A stretch of 64,000 nt of DNA from a bacterium (GCA_022072165.1 JAJVIF010000001.1:1194598-1258597), one strand, 5' to 3'; positions 1 to 8,913 are shown, counted from the first letter of the stretch. The notes: generated by a model not told the origin, from the sequence alone. Translations and numbers: made by a program.

Positions 1-1
1 G

Positions 2-103
2 ATGACCAAAAGCGATCTGCCATCCCACATGGGCGAAGCGATCGCCTTTGGGAACTACCGCGTGGTCTGGCTCCCGCCCTTGCCAGACCAGATCAGGGAC
101 TAA
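2..103 (+). CDS. C-terminal fragment of an unrecognised protein
   Basis: An open frame enters from the left edge and stops with TAA at 101-103. It gives 33 residues ending in VWLPPLPDQIRD. The stop lies 30 bases before cdsA on the same strand, so it is probably the upstream gene of that operon. In many genomes this position is held by uppS, frr or dxr, but the tail does not resemble the UppS C-terminus I know. No function is assigned. It could also be a chance frame. Confidence 0.4.
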   Translation: MTKSDLPSHMGEAIAFGNYRVVWLPPLPDQIRD

Positions 104-133
104 TCCAGCAGAGGAGCGGTACACTCCGTTCCC

Positions 134-1036
134 ATGCTTCGCCTGGCGACCGGCATACCGTTGGGCCTCCTGATGGTGCTCTTGTTTGGCTTTCCCCGGA
201 CCGGGACTCCACACCTGTTACTCATCTGCCTGCTACCTCTGAGCTGCCTGATGCTGGCGGAAGTGTTTCGCCTGCAGGGTCTGGTGACGAGCAACGGACG
301 CCTGACTCGCGACGCGCTGGTCGGCTGCACTTTCGGGGGGCTCCTGTTGATCCTGGCGCATACCGGCCACTGGCTGCTGTTCCCGGCGTGGAGCGGACTG
401 TTTCTGGTCGCGCTCATGCTGCCAGGACTCCGTCACTTCCCGCTCGACTCTCCTGTGTTGCGCGCCCCATCGATCATCTTCTTCTCCACGCTGTGGGTCG
501 CGGGTGGACTGGCGGCGTGTTTCGGCCTGCGGGACCTGGGAGAAGCCTGGATGGACCTGGCCTGGCTCCCGGCCATCGCGTTCAACCCCGTCTCGCTTCT
601 GCCGGTCTTCGGTGCCTGGTGCTACGACTCCTGCGCCCTGGGAACTGGGGCGGCGACAGGCACCCTGCCGATGGCTCCGCATATCTCGCCGAAGAAGAGC
701 TGGGAGGGATTCGCTGGAGGACTCATGGGGGGAGCGGTCGGGATGATGGGCCTTATCTGGATCACGGAACGATTCGCCGGCAACGCCTGGGTCGTGCCGG
801 TCGGAGCCTGGCTTGTGGCAGCCATACTGGGGGCATTCTTCGGGGCCTGCTCGCAGTGCGGCGACCTGCTGGTCTCCTGCCTGAAGCGGGAAGCCCATGT
901 CAAAGACTCCGCGCAGCTGATCCCCAGTCAGGGGGGGCTGATGGATAAAGGCGATGGTTTCCTGCTCGTGAGCTCCTTCGCCCTCGGACTCCTCTATTGC
1001 TTCACGCTGCTGGCGCATCCCCGGTCCCCGTTATGA
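134..1036 (+). CDS. cdsA: phosphatidate cytidylyltransferase (CTP transferase family)
   Basis: A 300-residue polytopic membrane protein that should make CDP-diacylglycerol from phosphatidate and CTP, the branch point of phospholipid synthesis. Hydrophobic segments fill the first two thirds. The middle holds the family block YDSCALGTG followed by ISPKKSWEG. The C-terminal signature reads SCLKREAHVKDSAQLIPSQG, then GLMDKGD. The family form is S-x-KR-x4-KD-x-x-x-x-x-P-x-HGG-x-x-DR-x-D, so this copy has Q for H and K for R at two usually conserved places. The length fits the family. The stop overlaps the start of rpe (ATGA), implying translational coupling. Confidence 0.88.
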   Translation: MLRLATGIPLGLLMVLLFGFPRTGTPHLLLICLLPLSCLMLAEVFRLQGLVTSNGRLTRDALVGCTFGGLLLILAHTGHWLLFPAWSGLFLVALMLPGLRHFPLDSPVLRAPSIIFFSTLWVAGGLAACFGLRDLGEAWMDLAWLPAIAFNPVSLLPVFGAWCYDSCALGTGAATGTLPMAPHISPKKSWEGFAGGLMGGAVGMMGLIWITERFAGNAWVVPVGAWLVAAILGAFFGACSQCGDLLVSCLKREAHVKDSAQLIPSQGGLMDKGDGFLLVSSFALGLLYCFTLLAHPRSPL

Positions 1037-1740
1037 TGCCGGGTATGTCCATGCTCCGACTGGCTCCGAGCTTGCTGGCTGCCGACCAGACCAATCTGCA
1101 GGCGGCAGTGGACGCCTGCGCAGCAGCAGGGATCCAGGTGCTCCATCTGGATGTCATGGATGGGCACTATGTGCCGAATCTCACCTTCGGTCCGAAAGTC
1201 GCGGTGGACCTCGCCCGGTACATCACCGCCCGCGAGTATGAAATGCACCTCGATGTGCACCTGATGGTGACTGATCCCGATCGCTTTGTCCCCGCCTTTG
1301 CGGAAGCACGTCCGGCCTGGATCACGATTCACGCGGAAGCGCCGATACATCCGTTGCGGACGCTGCAGCTCATCCGGGATCACGGGTGCGGTGCCGGGAT
1401 TTCGCTGAATCCTGGGACACCGCTGTCCGCGCTTGAAGAACTCCTCGACCTCACCGATCTCATCCTGCTGATGAGTGTGAACCCTGGATTCGCTGGCCAA
1501 CGCTTCATCGAGTCGAGCCTGGACAAAATCGCCCGCTGTCGCACGTTGCTGGAGCACCGTCAGTCATTGGCCATCCTCGAAGTCGATGGCGGCATCGGAG
1601 TCGCGAATCTGTCGCAGGTCGTGGCAGCAGGTGCCCGGATGCTGGTGGTCGGAAACGCCGCGTTCGATGAGCGGGAAGGTCGGACCATGGCCGGGAATCT
1701 GGCGGCGTTGCAGGCCAGCCTGAGGCAGTGTCAGATTTGA
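1033..1740 (+). CDS. rpe: ribulose-phosphate 3-epimerase
   Basis: Interconverts D-ribulose 5-phosphate and D-xylulose 5-phosphate in the cytosolic pentose phosphate pathway. The protein is a TIM barrel of about 235 residues. Visible family motifs are LRLAPSLLAAD near the start, HLDVMDGHYVPNLTFGP (metal and active-site Asp/His), the LDVHLMV strand, MSVNPGFAGQRF (phosphate loop region) and VDGGIG. I chose the ATG at 1033 because it forms an ATGA overlap with the cdsA stop. In-frame ATGs at 1036, 1045 and 1051 are alternatives, and 1045 gives the more usual N-terminal length. A two-gene operon with cdsA is likely. Confidence 0.93.
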   Translation: MMPGMSMLRLAPSLLAADQTNLQAAVDACAAAGIQVLHLDVMDGHYVPNLTFGPKVAVDLARYITAREYEMHLDVHLMVTDPDRFVPAFAEARPAWITIHAEAPIHPLRTLQLIRDHGCGAGISLNPGTPLSALEELLDLTDLILLMSVNPGFAGQRFIESSLDKIARCRTLLEHRQSLAILEVDGGIGVANLSQVVAAGARMLVVGNAAFDEREGRTMAGNLAALQASLRQCQI

Positions 1741-1824
1741 TTTTCTGGCTGAGCTGGGAATAGTTCCCGGGCTGCTTCGGTTGTACCTGACACTCTCACA
1801 CCTTTGGTCTCAGGAGAGACTGTC

Positions 1825-3474
1825 ATGTACCGCTCCGCACTCTGGCTGCCAGCTCTGGCTGGCGCGCTCCTGCTGGCGAGTTGCAATCGCGACACCATCC
1901 CGTCCAGTCCATCCGCCGACTCCGCCGCATCGGCCCAGCTCGGCACCATCGCAGCTCCGGCGAACCTGGGCCTCTATCGCCTGACCGGAGACCTCGACAC
2001 TCTGAGTTTTGAGTTCAGCCGAATCGACCGGTCAGTCCGGGCCCTCGGCGACAGCTTCGCTGTCGATATCACGACCCTCTCCGAGAGCACGCTGAAGTTC
2101 ACGGGCATTGATCTCCCATCCCCCACAGTGCTGCGACTCTCCATGAGCTGGGAGCATCCACTTCCGTCGACCGCCACTCGGCGCGACCTGTCGGTGTTTG
2201 ATTTGCGGGCGCATGTCCTGACCAGCAATGCACAAAGCACCAGCTTCGCTGGAGCGGGTGGCATCGCCGCTCCGACCGGCGCGGCTGGCGTGAACGAAGC
2301 GCTGGTACTCGCGGACATCGATTTGCAGAACGCCGATGGCTGGTCGACCTGGGGCGATGAAGTGGTGGAGCCAGTCCTCGGGGCGCTGGCGCCTTCCTGC
2401 TATCCATTCGTGCTGATTCATCAGGATGATGCCCGGGGGCCGGTCGATCCGGTCACTCCGGCGGGCTGGAATGTGGTGCCCCAGGCACCCGGAGCGTACC
2501 CGTTTGACCTTGACCTGGGGATCCAGACCGGCACGTCGCTGGACATCATGGTGGCCCTGGATGCCAGCTATGGTGCTTCGGCCATGAAGAGCATCCCCAA
2601 TCCGAATCCAGGGAGTCGCCTGAATCCGCGCTATCTCAATCCGGAGTTCAATCAGAAAGAAGCCTGGCGCGTGAGCGCTGCTGTCAGCGGTCCGGTGGAG
2701 GGGGGCAACAGTGGTGACAGCACCACCCTGACCCTCGCCGTCCTGGATCACCAGATCGGCCTTTCAGGTTCCGGGGCATTCAATGCCCTCACCGACCCCA
2801 TCACCTCCATCCGGTACGACTCGGACCTCTCCAGCGCGACCGTCGCGATTCCTGGCGCACTGACGACCGCACTGACCGTGAATCGGGGGAGCTTCACCGG
2901 TGCCGGGACCCCCAGCGACCCGCTGACTGCAGCGGTCGTGCTGACTGGCGATCAGATCACCGGAGCGCCGGACTCCTACCTGGGGGTCGTGGCGTTTGTC
3001 GACGAAATGCGGGCGATCGCGGGAGCCACCTCTCCGCTTCCGACCCTTGGTTATGACCGGGCCAGCCAGATTCAAACCCGCTACGACTTCGCGAGCTACG
3101 CCCTCTTCGAGCTGGAAGTGGAACCCTTCGTGCCGCCCGTGGGGACCTGGACTGCGGTTCACGACATCATCATGAATGGCGACAGCGCCACTGGCGCTTC
3201 CGCTTGCATGATGTGTCACGCCAGCGGCTCAGGTGGGTTGTTCATGGACAGTAACTCTCTGGCCACTTACAACAACCTGGTCAATGTCATGTCCAGCTGC
3301 GGCAACGACTACATCGAGCCGGGCAACCCGGCCCTCTCGTTCCTCTATGAGAAAGTCTCGCAGACCACCCCCTCCTGTGGACTACGGATGCCCCAGAATG
3401 GACCGCCTTACCTCAGTGCCGGTAAAATAGCGCTCATCCAGTCCTGGATTCTCTCCGGGGCTCCGAACAACTGA
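1825..3474 (+). CDS. modular lipoprotein with C-terminal heme-c (CMMCH) domain
   Basis: A 549-residue secreted lipoprotein. The start is set by AGGAGA at 1812-1817 and the signal peptide MYRSALWLPALAGALLLASC, whose lipobox Cys is residue 20. Residues of about 40-330 form a domain shared with three other lipoproteins in this window (45706 minus, 57135, 61033). Its marks are WEHPLPS, RRDLSVFDLRAH, TPAGWNVVPQ, DASYGAS, NPRYLNPEFNQKEAWRV and a Thr-rich strand ending VLDHQ. The last 100 residues hold one heme-c site, CMMCH at 461-465, and a downstream RMPQNGPP that could supply the Met ligand, as in planctomycete-type cytochrome c modules. The role is unknown; a surface electron-transfer or adhesive function is inferred only. 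It stands alone between rpe and a convergent multiheme gene. Confidence 0.72.
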   Translation: MYRSALWLPALAGALLLASCNRDTIPSSPSADSAASAQLGTIAAPANLGLYRLTGDLDTLSFEFSRIDRSVRALGDSFAVDITTLSESTLKFTGIDLPSPTVLRLSMSWEHPLPSTATRRDLSVFDLRAHVLTSNAQSTSFAGAGGIAAPTGAAGVNEALVLADIDLQNADGWSTWGDEVVEPVLGALAPSCYPFVLIHQDDARGPVDPVTPAGWNVVPQAPGAYPFDLDLGIQTGTSLDIMVALDASYGASAMKSIPNPNPGSRLNPRYLNPEFNQKEAWRVSAAVSGPVEGGNSGDSTTLTLAVLDHQIGLSGSGAFNALTDPITSIRYDSDLSSATVAIPGALTTALTVNRGSFTGAGTPSDPLTAAVVLTGDQITGAPDSYLGVVAFVDEMRAIAGATSPLPTLGYDRASQIQTRYDFASYALFELEVEPFVPPVGTWTAVHDIIMNGDSATGASACMMCHASGSGGLFMDSNSLATYNNLVNVMSSCGNDYIEPGNPALSFLYEKVSQTTPSCGLRMPQNGPPYLSAGKIALIQSWILSGAPNN

Positions 3475-3511
3475 GGCGCACTACCTGCCGCACCTCTCGC
3501 AGCCACTCCCC

Positions 3512-3552
3512 CGCCCCCAGGCAGCTTCGGCTACTGGGGGCGTGTTGTTGTT
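3512..3552 (+). terminator. rho-independent terminator of the heme lipoprotein gene
   Basis: The stem CGCCCCCAG (3512-3520) pairs with CTGGGGGCG (3534-3542) around a loop that contains an AGC-TTCG-GCT mini-hairpin. A TGTTGTTGTT tract follows. It overlaps the last codons of the convergent cytochrome gene, whose PTTTRPQ tail is encoded by the same bases. Confidence 0.75.
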
Positions 3553-4358
3553 GGAGGAAAGCGATGATGCGGATCATGGCAGGTCGCACAATTGAGCTGA
3601 CCCGCGACATCAGCGGGAAAGTACTGATGCAGTGCAGTTGATGCCACACCGGGATGACAACTGGCGCAGAACTGCTCGAGTGTCGATGACGCTCCCACCA
3701 GGTCCGCATACGGAATCTGCAGCAACGTGGACTCCGGTCCGGCAAAGGGCGGCTCTGGAATGACGAGCACGGTTTCCAGCTCATCGCCCCGCATGAGGTC
3801 GCCCCGGGTCGCACCACGGAACGGCCGTAGGAGCCCGGGCACCGCGTGGTGCGGCTGATGACAGGTGACACAGGACAACCCAGCACCGGCATGGGGGCTG
3901 GTGTCCCAGACCCCGCTGGAGTCCCCGCCCTCCCACTGATGGCATTCCAGACAAATCGCATCTGCCACTTCAGCCGTTGTACGCAATGGATGCAGGATGC
4001 CGTTCTGATTGCCCCCACCGACCGTATGGGCGCTCCCGGGGCCGTGGCACACCTCGCAGGCATGGTGCTGGACTGCCGCAAGCTCGCCGAAAGTCAGCAG
4101 CGACGCGTGGCTCGCCTGTCCCGGAGCGATTGGCAGCGCATGACACAACAGGCAGGCATCGGTCCCCAGGTAGTCCGGAGGTGGCCCCCCTTCCTGCCGG
4201 ACCTGAGCGGTGAGGGCTGTCGCCGCAGGGACGCCATAAGGCGACGGATCACTGATGCCCGGGGCGGACAGGGCGATGTCCGCCAGGCCGGTACTCCCCA
4301 GCAGGACCAGCAGCAGGAATCCCTGTGTGTCAGTCAGTCGGCAACGTTGGAGGCGCAT
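3531..4358 (-). CDS. secreted hexaheme c-type cytochrome
   Basis: A 275-residue protein with an N-terminal hydrophobic export segment (residues 13-32) and six CxxCH heme-binding sites: CLLCH 69, CEVCH 101, CLECH 136, CVTCH 163, CASCH 231 and CATCH 257. Extra His residues follow several sites and could be axial ligands. The spacing resembles the paired CXXCH (doubled-motif) multiheme group. It should carry electrons in the periplasm or at the surface; donor and acceptor are not evident. It lies 64 bases downstream of the HEAT-repeat lipoprotein on the same strand, perhaps at the end of that operon, and faces the heme-binding lipoprotein gene. Confidence 0.85.
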   Translation of the reverse strand: MRLQRCRLTDTQGFLLLVLLGSTGLADIALSAPGISDPSPYGVPAATALTAQVRQEGGPPPDYLGTDACLLCHALPIAPGQASHASLLTFGELAAVQHHACEVCHGPGSAHTVGGGNQNGILHPLRTTAEVADAICLECHQWEGGDSSGVWDTSPHAGAGLSCVTCHQPHHAVPGLLRPFRGATRGDLMRGDELETVLVIPEPPFAGPESTLLQIPYADLVGASSTLEQFCASCHPGVASTALHQYFPADVAGQLNCATCHDPHHRFPPTTTRPQ

Positions 4359-4422
4359 AGCACTCAGCGTACTGACTCTGAAGAATCGCTGCCAGTCGGT
4401 GACCTAAAGGAGCGCTCGCTCG

Positions 4423-6168
4423 TCAGGTCAGACGCAGACTTTCATCAGGTTCGATGGGAGGCGCTTGTGGATCTACCCAGTCTTCACCAGCCGACCCACG
4501 ACGGGGACTCAACGGTGCGACCGGCACCTCGCCCCGCAGCGCAATCGCCGCCGCCCGCAGGGTCTCCAGCGACACCTCAGCGTTGGGACTGACCACATCG
4601 CTCATCAGCGCGGTCGGAGGCGCGACCCCCCAGCGCCACAGCTGCTCCCAGTCATCCGCCAGGAGTGGATAGGCGGGGGCATCTACTATCGCGCCGGTCG
4701 CCGGATCGATGGAGCGGGGGTCCTCGCCATACCACACCATTCTCGCGAGTCGGGGGAGCGCTTTGCGCAACCGCTCATCGCTCTGAAAGCGGCCAGATGC
4801 GGCGCGCTGCAGCCACGGATGGGCCGGATTGAGCTGATGGACCAGGTACCGCACGGACTCCCGGGGGGAGTAGTACAGGTCCCCCAATTTGCGCTCCCAG
4901 CCCTGGACCTCCGTGTCATCGTAGGCCGACAGACTCTTCGAGCGGGCGAGGAGCAGGACCAGTCGGATGCTCAGATCCCGCAGGACCGGGTCCATCTCCA
5001 CCCAGTCGTCGCTGGTGATGTCCTTCACGATGTCATCGGCCCCGCTCCCCAGGACTCCATCCGTAGCCAGCGATTCCAACAGCAGCTCGAGGACCTTCTT
5101 GCGCAAAACCGGCTCACCAGTGCCCCAGGCAGTGGCAAAAAACCCGGTGTCGCCGCCTTGCGGCATCCGCTGGATCGCATCCAGGATGCTGGTCCGCAGG
5201 TCGGGATGGGAGTCCCACAAAAATTGCAGGACCAGGTCTGCGATCCCTTGCGGGACCGGCAGGTCGACACCGATGCTCCAGGCGAATTCACCTAACGCGG
5301 TGTGGCGAAAAGCCTCCCAGGCTTCTTCCTCTTGCGGCGGACCGGCTCCACGCAGCAGCGGCGTATAGATGGTCGCCCGGTAGAGATCATGGTCGTACAT
5401 GACATCGATACCCCGGATCTGCGCCACCATCCGTCGCACAAACGGATCGTCATCAGTCTCCAGCTTCGCCAATACCGCATCGCGCTTTTCCCGGTCGAGA
5501 TCTGGTCCCAGGCGGACAGTCCAGAAGGCCAGCGCTTTTGCTGCCCGCAACCGGACATACTCATTGGGGTCATCAGCGAAGCGACGAATCATCGGCCACT
5601 CGACTCCGGTTCCCCAGCGTCCGAACGCTTCCGCCACAATAGCCCGGACTGTCCGCTCTTTGTCGGCGATGTACGGCACCAGGTCGGCCAGTTGTTCCGG
5701 ACTCCCCAGACTCAGGATCGCAAACGCCGCCACTTCCCGTCGCTCCATCACCGGGTCGTCGACACGCTGGGCAGTCCACGCCAGCGCTTCTTTGCGCACT
5801 TCTGGCTCGAGGCCGGTCCAGAAAGGGGAGCCCTTCATATTCGTGATCAGCCATTGCGCGGTCGCAAGCGAAGTGTCATCAGACTTGAGCTGCGTGAGGA
5901 GCCCCTGCCCGAGACGATCCCCCAACACCGGATGCGCCATGAGCGTGTTGTAGGGGAGAGCGAGGAGGAGGGTCGCGGCTTCCTGTTGGAGGACCGTATC
6001 CGAAGCGGTCAGTCCAGCCAGCAACAGGCGACCCGCCTCAGTCTCTACACGGGCAGAACTCGCGGCAGCCTGCGAGGCGGGGGTCGGACGTCCCGGACAG
6101 CCCACCAGTCCTGGCAACAGGCCCAGGAGGAGTCCGAACAACAGCAGCCGGGACATGCCATTCCGCAT
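4423..6168 (-). CDS. HEAT-repeat lipoprotein
   Basis: A 581-residue protein with signal peptide and lipobox (LLPGLVGC, Cys about residue 24). The mature part is rich in alternating hydrophobic helices of HEAT type, for example the blocks AIVAEAFGRWG and RLRAAKALAFW near residues 175-215. Such repeats are binding scaffolds; no catalytic motif is visible. The start codon follows the nadD stop directly with no gap, so it is co-transcribed with nadD and obgE. A link with the downstream multiheme cytochrome is possible but unproved. Confidence 0.7.
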   Translation of the reverse strand: MRNGMSRLLLFGLLLGLLPGLVGCPGRPTPASQAAASSARVETEAGRLLLAGLTASDTVLQQEAATLLLALPYNTLMAHPVLGDRLGQGLLTQLKSDDTSLATAQWLITNMKGSPFWTGLEPEVRKEALAWTAQRVDDPVMERREVAAFAILSLGSPEQLADLVPYIADKERTVRAIVAEAFGRWGTGVEWPMIRRFADDPNEYVRLRAAKALAFWTVRLGPDLDREKRDAVLAKLETDDDPFVRRMVAQIRGIDVMYDHDLYRATIYTPLLRGAGPPQEEEAWEAFRHTALGEFAWSIGVDLPVPQGIADLVLQFLWDSHPDLRTSILDAIQRMPQGGDTGFFATAWGTGEPVLRKKVLELLLESLATDGVLGSGADDIVKDITSDDWVEMDPVLRDLSIRLVLLLARSKSLSAYDDTEVQGWERKLGDLYYSPRESVRYLVHQLNPAHPWLQRAASGRFQSDERLRKALPRLARMVWYGEDPRSIDPATGAIVDAPAYPLLADDWEQLWRWGVAPPTALMSDVVSPNAEVSLETLRAAAIALRGEVPVAPLSPRRGSAGEDWVDPQAPPIEPDESLRLT

Positions 6169-6798
6169 CTAGTTCTCCTCCGATTCGGTCACAGTCTGGA
6201 GCGCTGCCTTCCGGATCCCGTACAGGCCATGCTGTTCAATGTACTCCACCACCTGCGGCGTCACCTGAGCGCGCCAGCGATCGGAGCCTCCGGCGATCTG
6301 TTCCCGTATCTGCCGTGAACTGATGGGCATATCGAACGCCGGGAAGCGGATGACGCCCGGGAGATGGGGGAACGGATGGGTCGGACCGGGCTCTGTCTCC
6401 TCGCGGCCAAAAACCATGAATTGCACCCACTGCGGGAACTCCTCAATGGCTTTCCATGTCCCCAGCGTGAGCCAGGTATCTTCTCCCATCATCAGAAACC
6501 ATTCATGGGTCGGCCAGCGCTCACGCAACACCTGCAGGGAATCACAGGTGTAGCTCACGCCCCCCCGCTCCAGTTCCAGGGGCTCCAGTCGCATCTGCGA
6601 TTCCCCTGCTATCGCCAGGGCTACCAGCGCGCGACGTTCGTCGCTGCCAGCGGTCACCTGCCCCTGTTTGTGCGGCGGAATCGCGGCAGGCATCCACCAG
6701 ACTGCATCGAGGCCCCACCCCAGTGCGGTGCGGGCCATAGCAAGGTGAGCGAGATGCGGCGGGTCGAAGGAGCTGCCGAAAACTCCGATGCGACTCAT
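6169..6798 (-). CDS. nadD: nicotinate-nucleotide adenylyltransferase
   Basis: Adenylates nicotinate mononucleotide to deamido-NAD in NAD biosynthesis. The 209-residue protein has the nucleotidyltransferase motif GSSFDPPHLAH at residues 8-18 (family GxFxPxHxxH) and a late ISSRQIRE (family ISSTxIR), with MGEDTW between them. The length is usual. Its ATG overlaps the obgE stop by four bases. The order rplU-rpmA-obgE-nadD is widespread and supports the call. Confidence 0.92.
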   Translation of the reverse strand: MSRIGVFGSSFDPPHLAHLAMARTALGWGLDAVWWMPAAIPPHKQGQVTAGSDERRALVALAIAGESQMRLEPLELERGGVSYTCDSLQVLRERWPTHEWFLMMGEDTWLTLGTWKAIEEFPQWVQFMVFGREETEPGPTHPFPHLPGVIRFPAFDMPISSRQIREQIAGGSDRWRAQVTPQVVEYIEQHGLYGIRKAALQTVTESEEN

Positions 6799-8081
6799 GA
6801 CGACTGGCGCGGGCGACGGGGTCCCTGGACGGGGATCACCTCGCCCCCCTCAATGGTGATGTAGCCCTCAGGGTCGTCATCATCTGCATCTTCGGACCCA
6901 TCTCCGGCTGCCAGATCTTCTGGCAGCTGTCCGGGAATCTGTTCCCACCAGCGCTCGGACCGGGTCGTGTGGCGAATGTTCAGATGCGCTTCTGGCAGGG
7001 TATAGCGAATCTCCAGGTCAGCATGGGGATCGGGCTCCTGATCTTCCTGCTGCACGAGCCGCAACAGGTCCAGCACCAGTTCTTCGAGCTGGTTCCCCTC
7101 CTGCGTGGAGGTGACATAGACCGTGGTGGGACAGCCGGTCGCGGCGATGAAGGCTTCACGGAGCGCTGCCGCCTCGTCGGGCGACTGCAGGACATCTGCT
7201 TTGTTGAGGACCGTCACACGAGGCCGATCAACAAGACCTTCGCCATAGGCCTGTAGCTCGGCCAGGATGATGTCGTACTCCTCCCGCATCCGGTCCAGCG
7301 CGGCGGAATCCGCTGGCGCGCCGGCGGGGATTTCAACCAGGTGACACAGAATTTTGGTCCGGGCGATGTGCCGGAGAAACTGGAGCCCCAGGCCCTTCCC
7401 CGCATGGGCCTCTTCGATGATTCCGGGGATGTCGGCCATGGTGAAACTGTGAAAATCGCCGACCCGCACGAGTCCGATGCTGGGACGCAAAGTCGTAAAC
7501 GGGTAGTTCGCAATGCGGGGCTTGGCGTTGGAGACCCGGTTGAGGAAGGTGCTTTTTCCGGCGTTGGGGAAGCCGACCAGTCCGACATCGGCCAGGAGCC
7601 GGAGCTCCAAATGCAACATCCGGTCTTCCCCGGGCTTACCGGGAGTGGCGTGGGTCGGGACCCGATTGGTCGCCGTGGCAAAGTGCTGATTCCCCAGCCC
7701 CCCCTCGCCGCCGATCGCGATCCGGACCTTCATCCCCTTGCGGGAGAGGTCGGCCACCAGCTGGCCGGTTGCGACATCGGTCGCGATCGTCCCCGGCGGG
7801 ACCAGGATCACCAGGTCCTTGCCAGCCTTGCCGGCACGGTTCTTTGACTGTCCATCGCCGCCCCGCTCCGCCTGATAAAACCGGGTCCGCTGGAAATCTT
7901 CAAGAGTCACCAGGCCGGTGGCGACTTTGAGATAGACATCGCCGCCCTTGCCGCCATCGCCACCGGCCGGGCCCCCCTTGGGGCGGTACTTTTCCCGCAG
8001 GAAGTTGACCATGCCATGCCCGCCGTCGCCGGCTTTGATCCGGATGGTGGCTTCATCGATGAAAGGGCGGGGCGATGCCAT
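6795..8081 (-). CDS. obgE: Obg-family GTPase (ribosome assembly/stress)
   Basis: A 428-residue P-loop GTPase acting in late 50S ribosome assembly. The N-terminal Gly-rich Obg fold (to about residue 158) is plain: GDGGHGMVNF, KGGPAGGDGGKGGDV. The G domain follows with G1 GFPNAGKST, switch region YPFTTL, G3 DIPGIIEEAHAGKGLG and G4 NKAD. The C-terminal 100 residues are acidic and end in a basic PRRPRQS tail. It lies 106 bases downstream of rpmA. A hairpin in that gap may lower read-through from the ribosomal genes. Confidence 0.95.
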   Translation of the reverse strand: MASPRPFIDEATIRIKAGDGGHGMVNFLREKYRPKGGPAGGDGGKGGDVYLKVATGLVTLEDFQRTRFYQAERGGDGQSKNRAGKAGKDLVILVPPGTIATDVATGQLVADLSRKGMKVRIAIGGEGGLGNQHFATATNRVPTHATPGKPGEDRMLHLELRLLADVGLVGFPNAGKSTFLNRVSNAKPRIANYPFTTLRPSIGLVRVGDFHSFTMADIPGIIEEAHAGKGLGLQFLRHIARTKILCHLVEIPAGAPADSAALDRMREEYDIILAELQAYGEGLVDRPRVTVLNKADVLQSPDEAAALREAFIAATGCPTTVYVTSTQEGNQLEELVLDLLRLVQQEDQEPDPHADLEIRYTLPEAHLNIRHTTRSERWWEQIPGQLPEDLAAGDGSEDADDDDPEGYITIEGGEVIPVQGPRRPRQSS

Positions 8082-8133
8082 AGTCTCTTCACGGTATCAC
8101 GGGGATCGGGGATGCGAGAGGCGGGAGAAACGA

Positions 8134-8155
8134 CGACTCCCGGCGGACCGGGAGT
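8134..8155 (-). terminator. intercistronic hairpin between rpmA and obgE
   Basis: A perfect 9-bp stem, GACTCCCGG pairing with CCGGGAGTC around CGGA. On the minus strand it is followed by GTCGTTTCTCC, only a weak U tract. It is probably a partial terminator or RNA processing/stability element between the ribosomal-protein genes and obgE. Confidence 0.5.
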
Positions 8156-8187
8156 CAGAGCGTCAGTGTCAGCGATGCGCGGGGGCG

Positions 8188-8451
8188 TTAGGCCGCCTCG
8201 GTCATCTCCACGGTGGCGAACTTGCCGTGCCGTCCCTTGTCAATGAAACGGACGATGCCCGGCTGGAGCGCAAAGAGGGTGTGGTCCCGTCCCAAGCCGA
8301 CATTCCGCCCCGGCTTGATGCGGGTGCCCCGTTGGCGCACGAGGATGTTGCCTGTCACGACTACAGTCCCATCGGAGGCTTTCACGCCCAGATACTTGGG
8401 CTTGGAGTCACGTCCGTTGGAACTGGAGCCTTGTCCTTTTTTATGAGCCAT
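8188..8451 (-). CDS. rpmA: 50S ribosomal protein L27
   Basis: An 87-residue ribosomal protein near the peptidyl transferase centre. The N-terminus [19 protein letters not shown] and the core [15 protein letters not shown] are those of bL27. No N-terminal presequence, as found in some Firmicutes L27, is present. It follows rplU by 21 bases in the usual rplU-rpmA-obgE order. Confidence 0.97.
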   Translation of the reverse strand: MAHKKGQGSSSNGRDSKPKYLGVKASDGTVVVTGNILVRQRGTRIKPGRNVGLGRDHTLFALQPGIVRFIDKGRHGKFATVEMTEAA

Positions 8452-8472
8452 AGCGGCCGGACCTCCTGGAAA

Positions 8473-8784
8473 CTAGGACTTAATGGATTCCACGAGCAGC
8501 CAGGTATACGGCTGGCGATGCCCGGTGATTTTGTGGACCTGCTTGCGACGCTTGTACCGGATGCTCTTGACCTTGGAATGCTTCCCATGGTCCAGCACCT
8601 TCAGGGTGACAGTCGCACCGGGTACGGTGGGCTGGCCGATGGTGGTCGAATCGCCATCCAGCACAGCCAGGACTTCCGGGGCCTGGAAGGAACTCTTGAG
8701 TTCCTGCTCCTGCAGCTCCGCAAAGAAGGTCTGGCCCTCGGCGACCAGGAGTTGTTTTCCGCCGATGCGGATCACCGCCTGCAT
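8473..8784 (-). CDS. rplU: 50S ribosomal protein L21
   Basis: A 103-residue ribosomal protein. I placed the start at 8784 (MQAVIRIGGKQ, the usual bL21 N-terminus), behind a GGGAG ribosome-binding site; the open frame further upstream is leader. The C-terminus carries the family block KSIRYKRRKQVHKITGHRQ. It heads the operon with rpmA and obgE, and is driven by the promoter at 8879-8907. Confidence 0.95.
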   Translation of the reverse strand: MQAVIRIGGKQLLVAEGQTFFAELQEQELKSSFQAPEVLAVLDGDSTTIGQPTVPGATVTLKVLDHGKHSKVKSIRYKRRKQVHKITGHRQPYTWLLVESIKS

Positions 8785-8844
8785 GGCGTGGTTCTCCCTT
8801 GGCAAGCTCTCCGGCCGGGATGCGGCAGGAGTCGTTACAACAGA

Positions 8845-8866
8845 CTGCGGCCCGGACAGGCCGCAG
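8845..8866 (-). promoter_or_regulatory. hairpin in the rplU 5' leader
   Basis: CTGCGGCC pairs with GGCCGCAG around a 6-base loop, within the roughly 90-base untranslated leader of rplU. There is no U tract, so it is not a terminator. Ribosomal-protein leaders of this kind can be autoregulatory binding sites. Function inferred from position only. Confidence 0.4.
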
Positions 8867-8878
8867 GGACAGAGGGGA

Positions 8879-8907
8879 AGTCTAGCACCCCCCGGACCTT
8901 CGCGCAA
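8879..8907 (-). promoter_or_regulatory. promoter of the rplU-rpmA-obgE operon
   Basis: On the minus strand, TTGCGC (8907-8902) and TAGACT (8884-8879) are spaced by exactly 17 bases, a sigma-70-type pair. Transcription would start about 90 bases before the rplU ATG. It lies back-to-back with the tRNA-Leu promoter. Confidence 0.6.
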
Positions 8908-8913
8908 TGCCTC

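Noticed and set aside
100..417. A 105-codon minus-strand frame opposite the start of cdsA
   Set aside because: Ser/Arg/Pro-rich mirror frame with no ribosome-binding site or motif.
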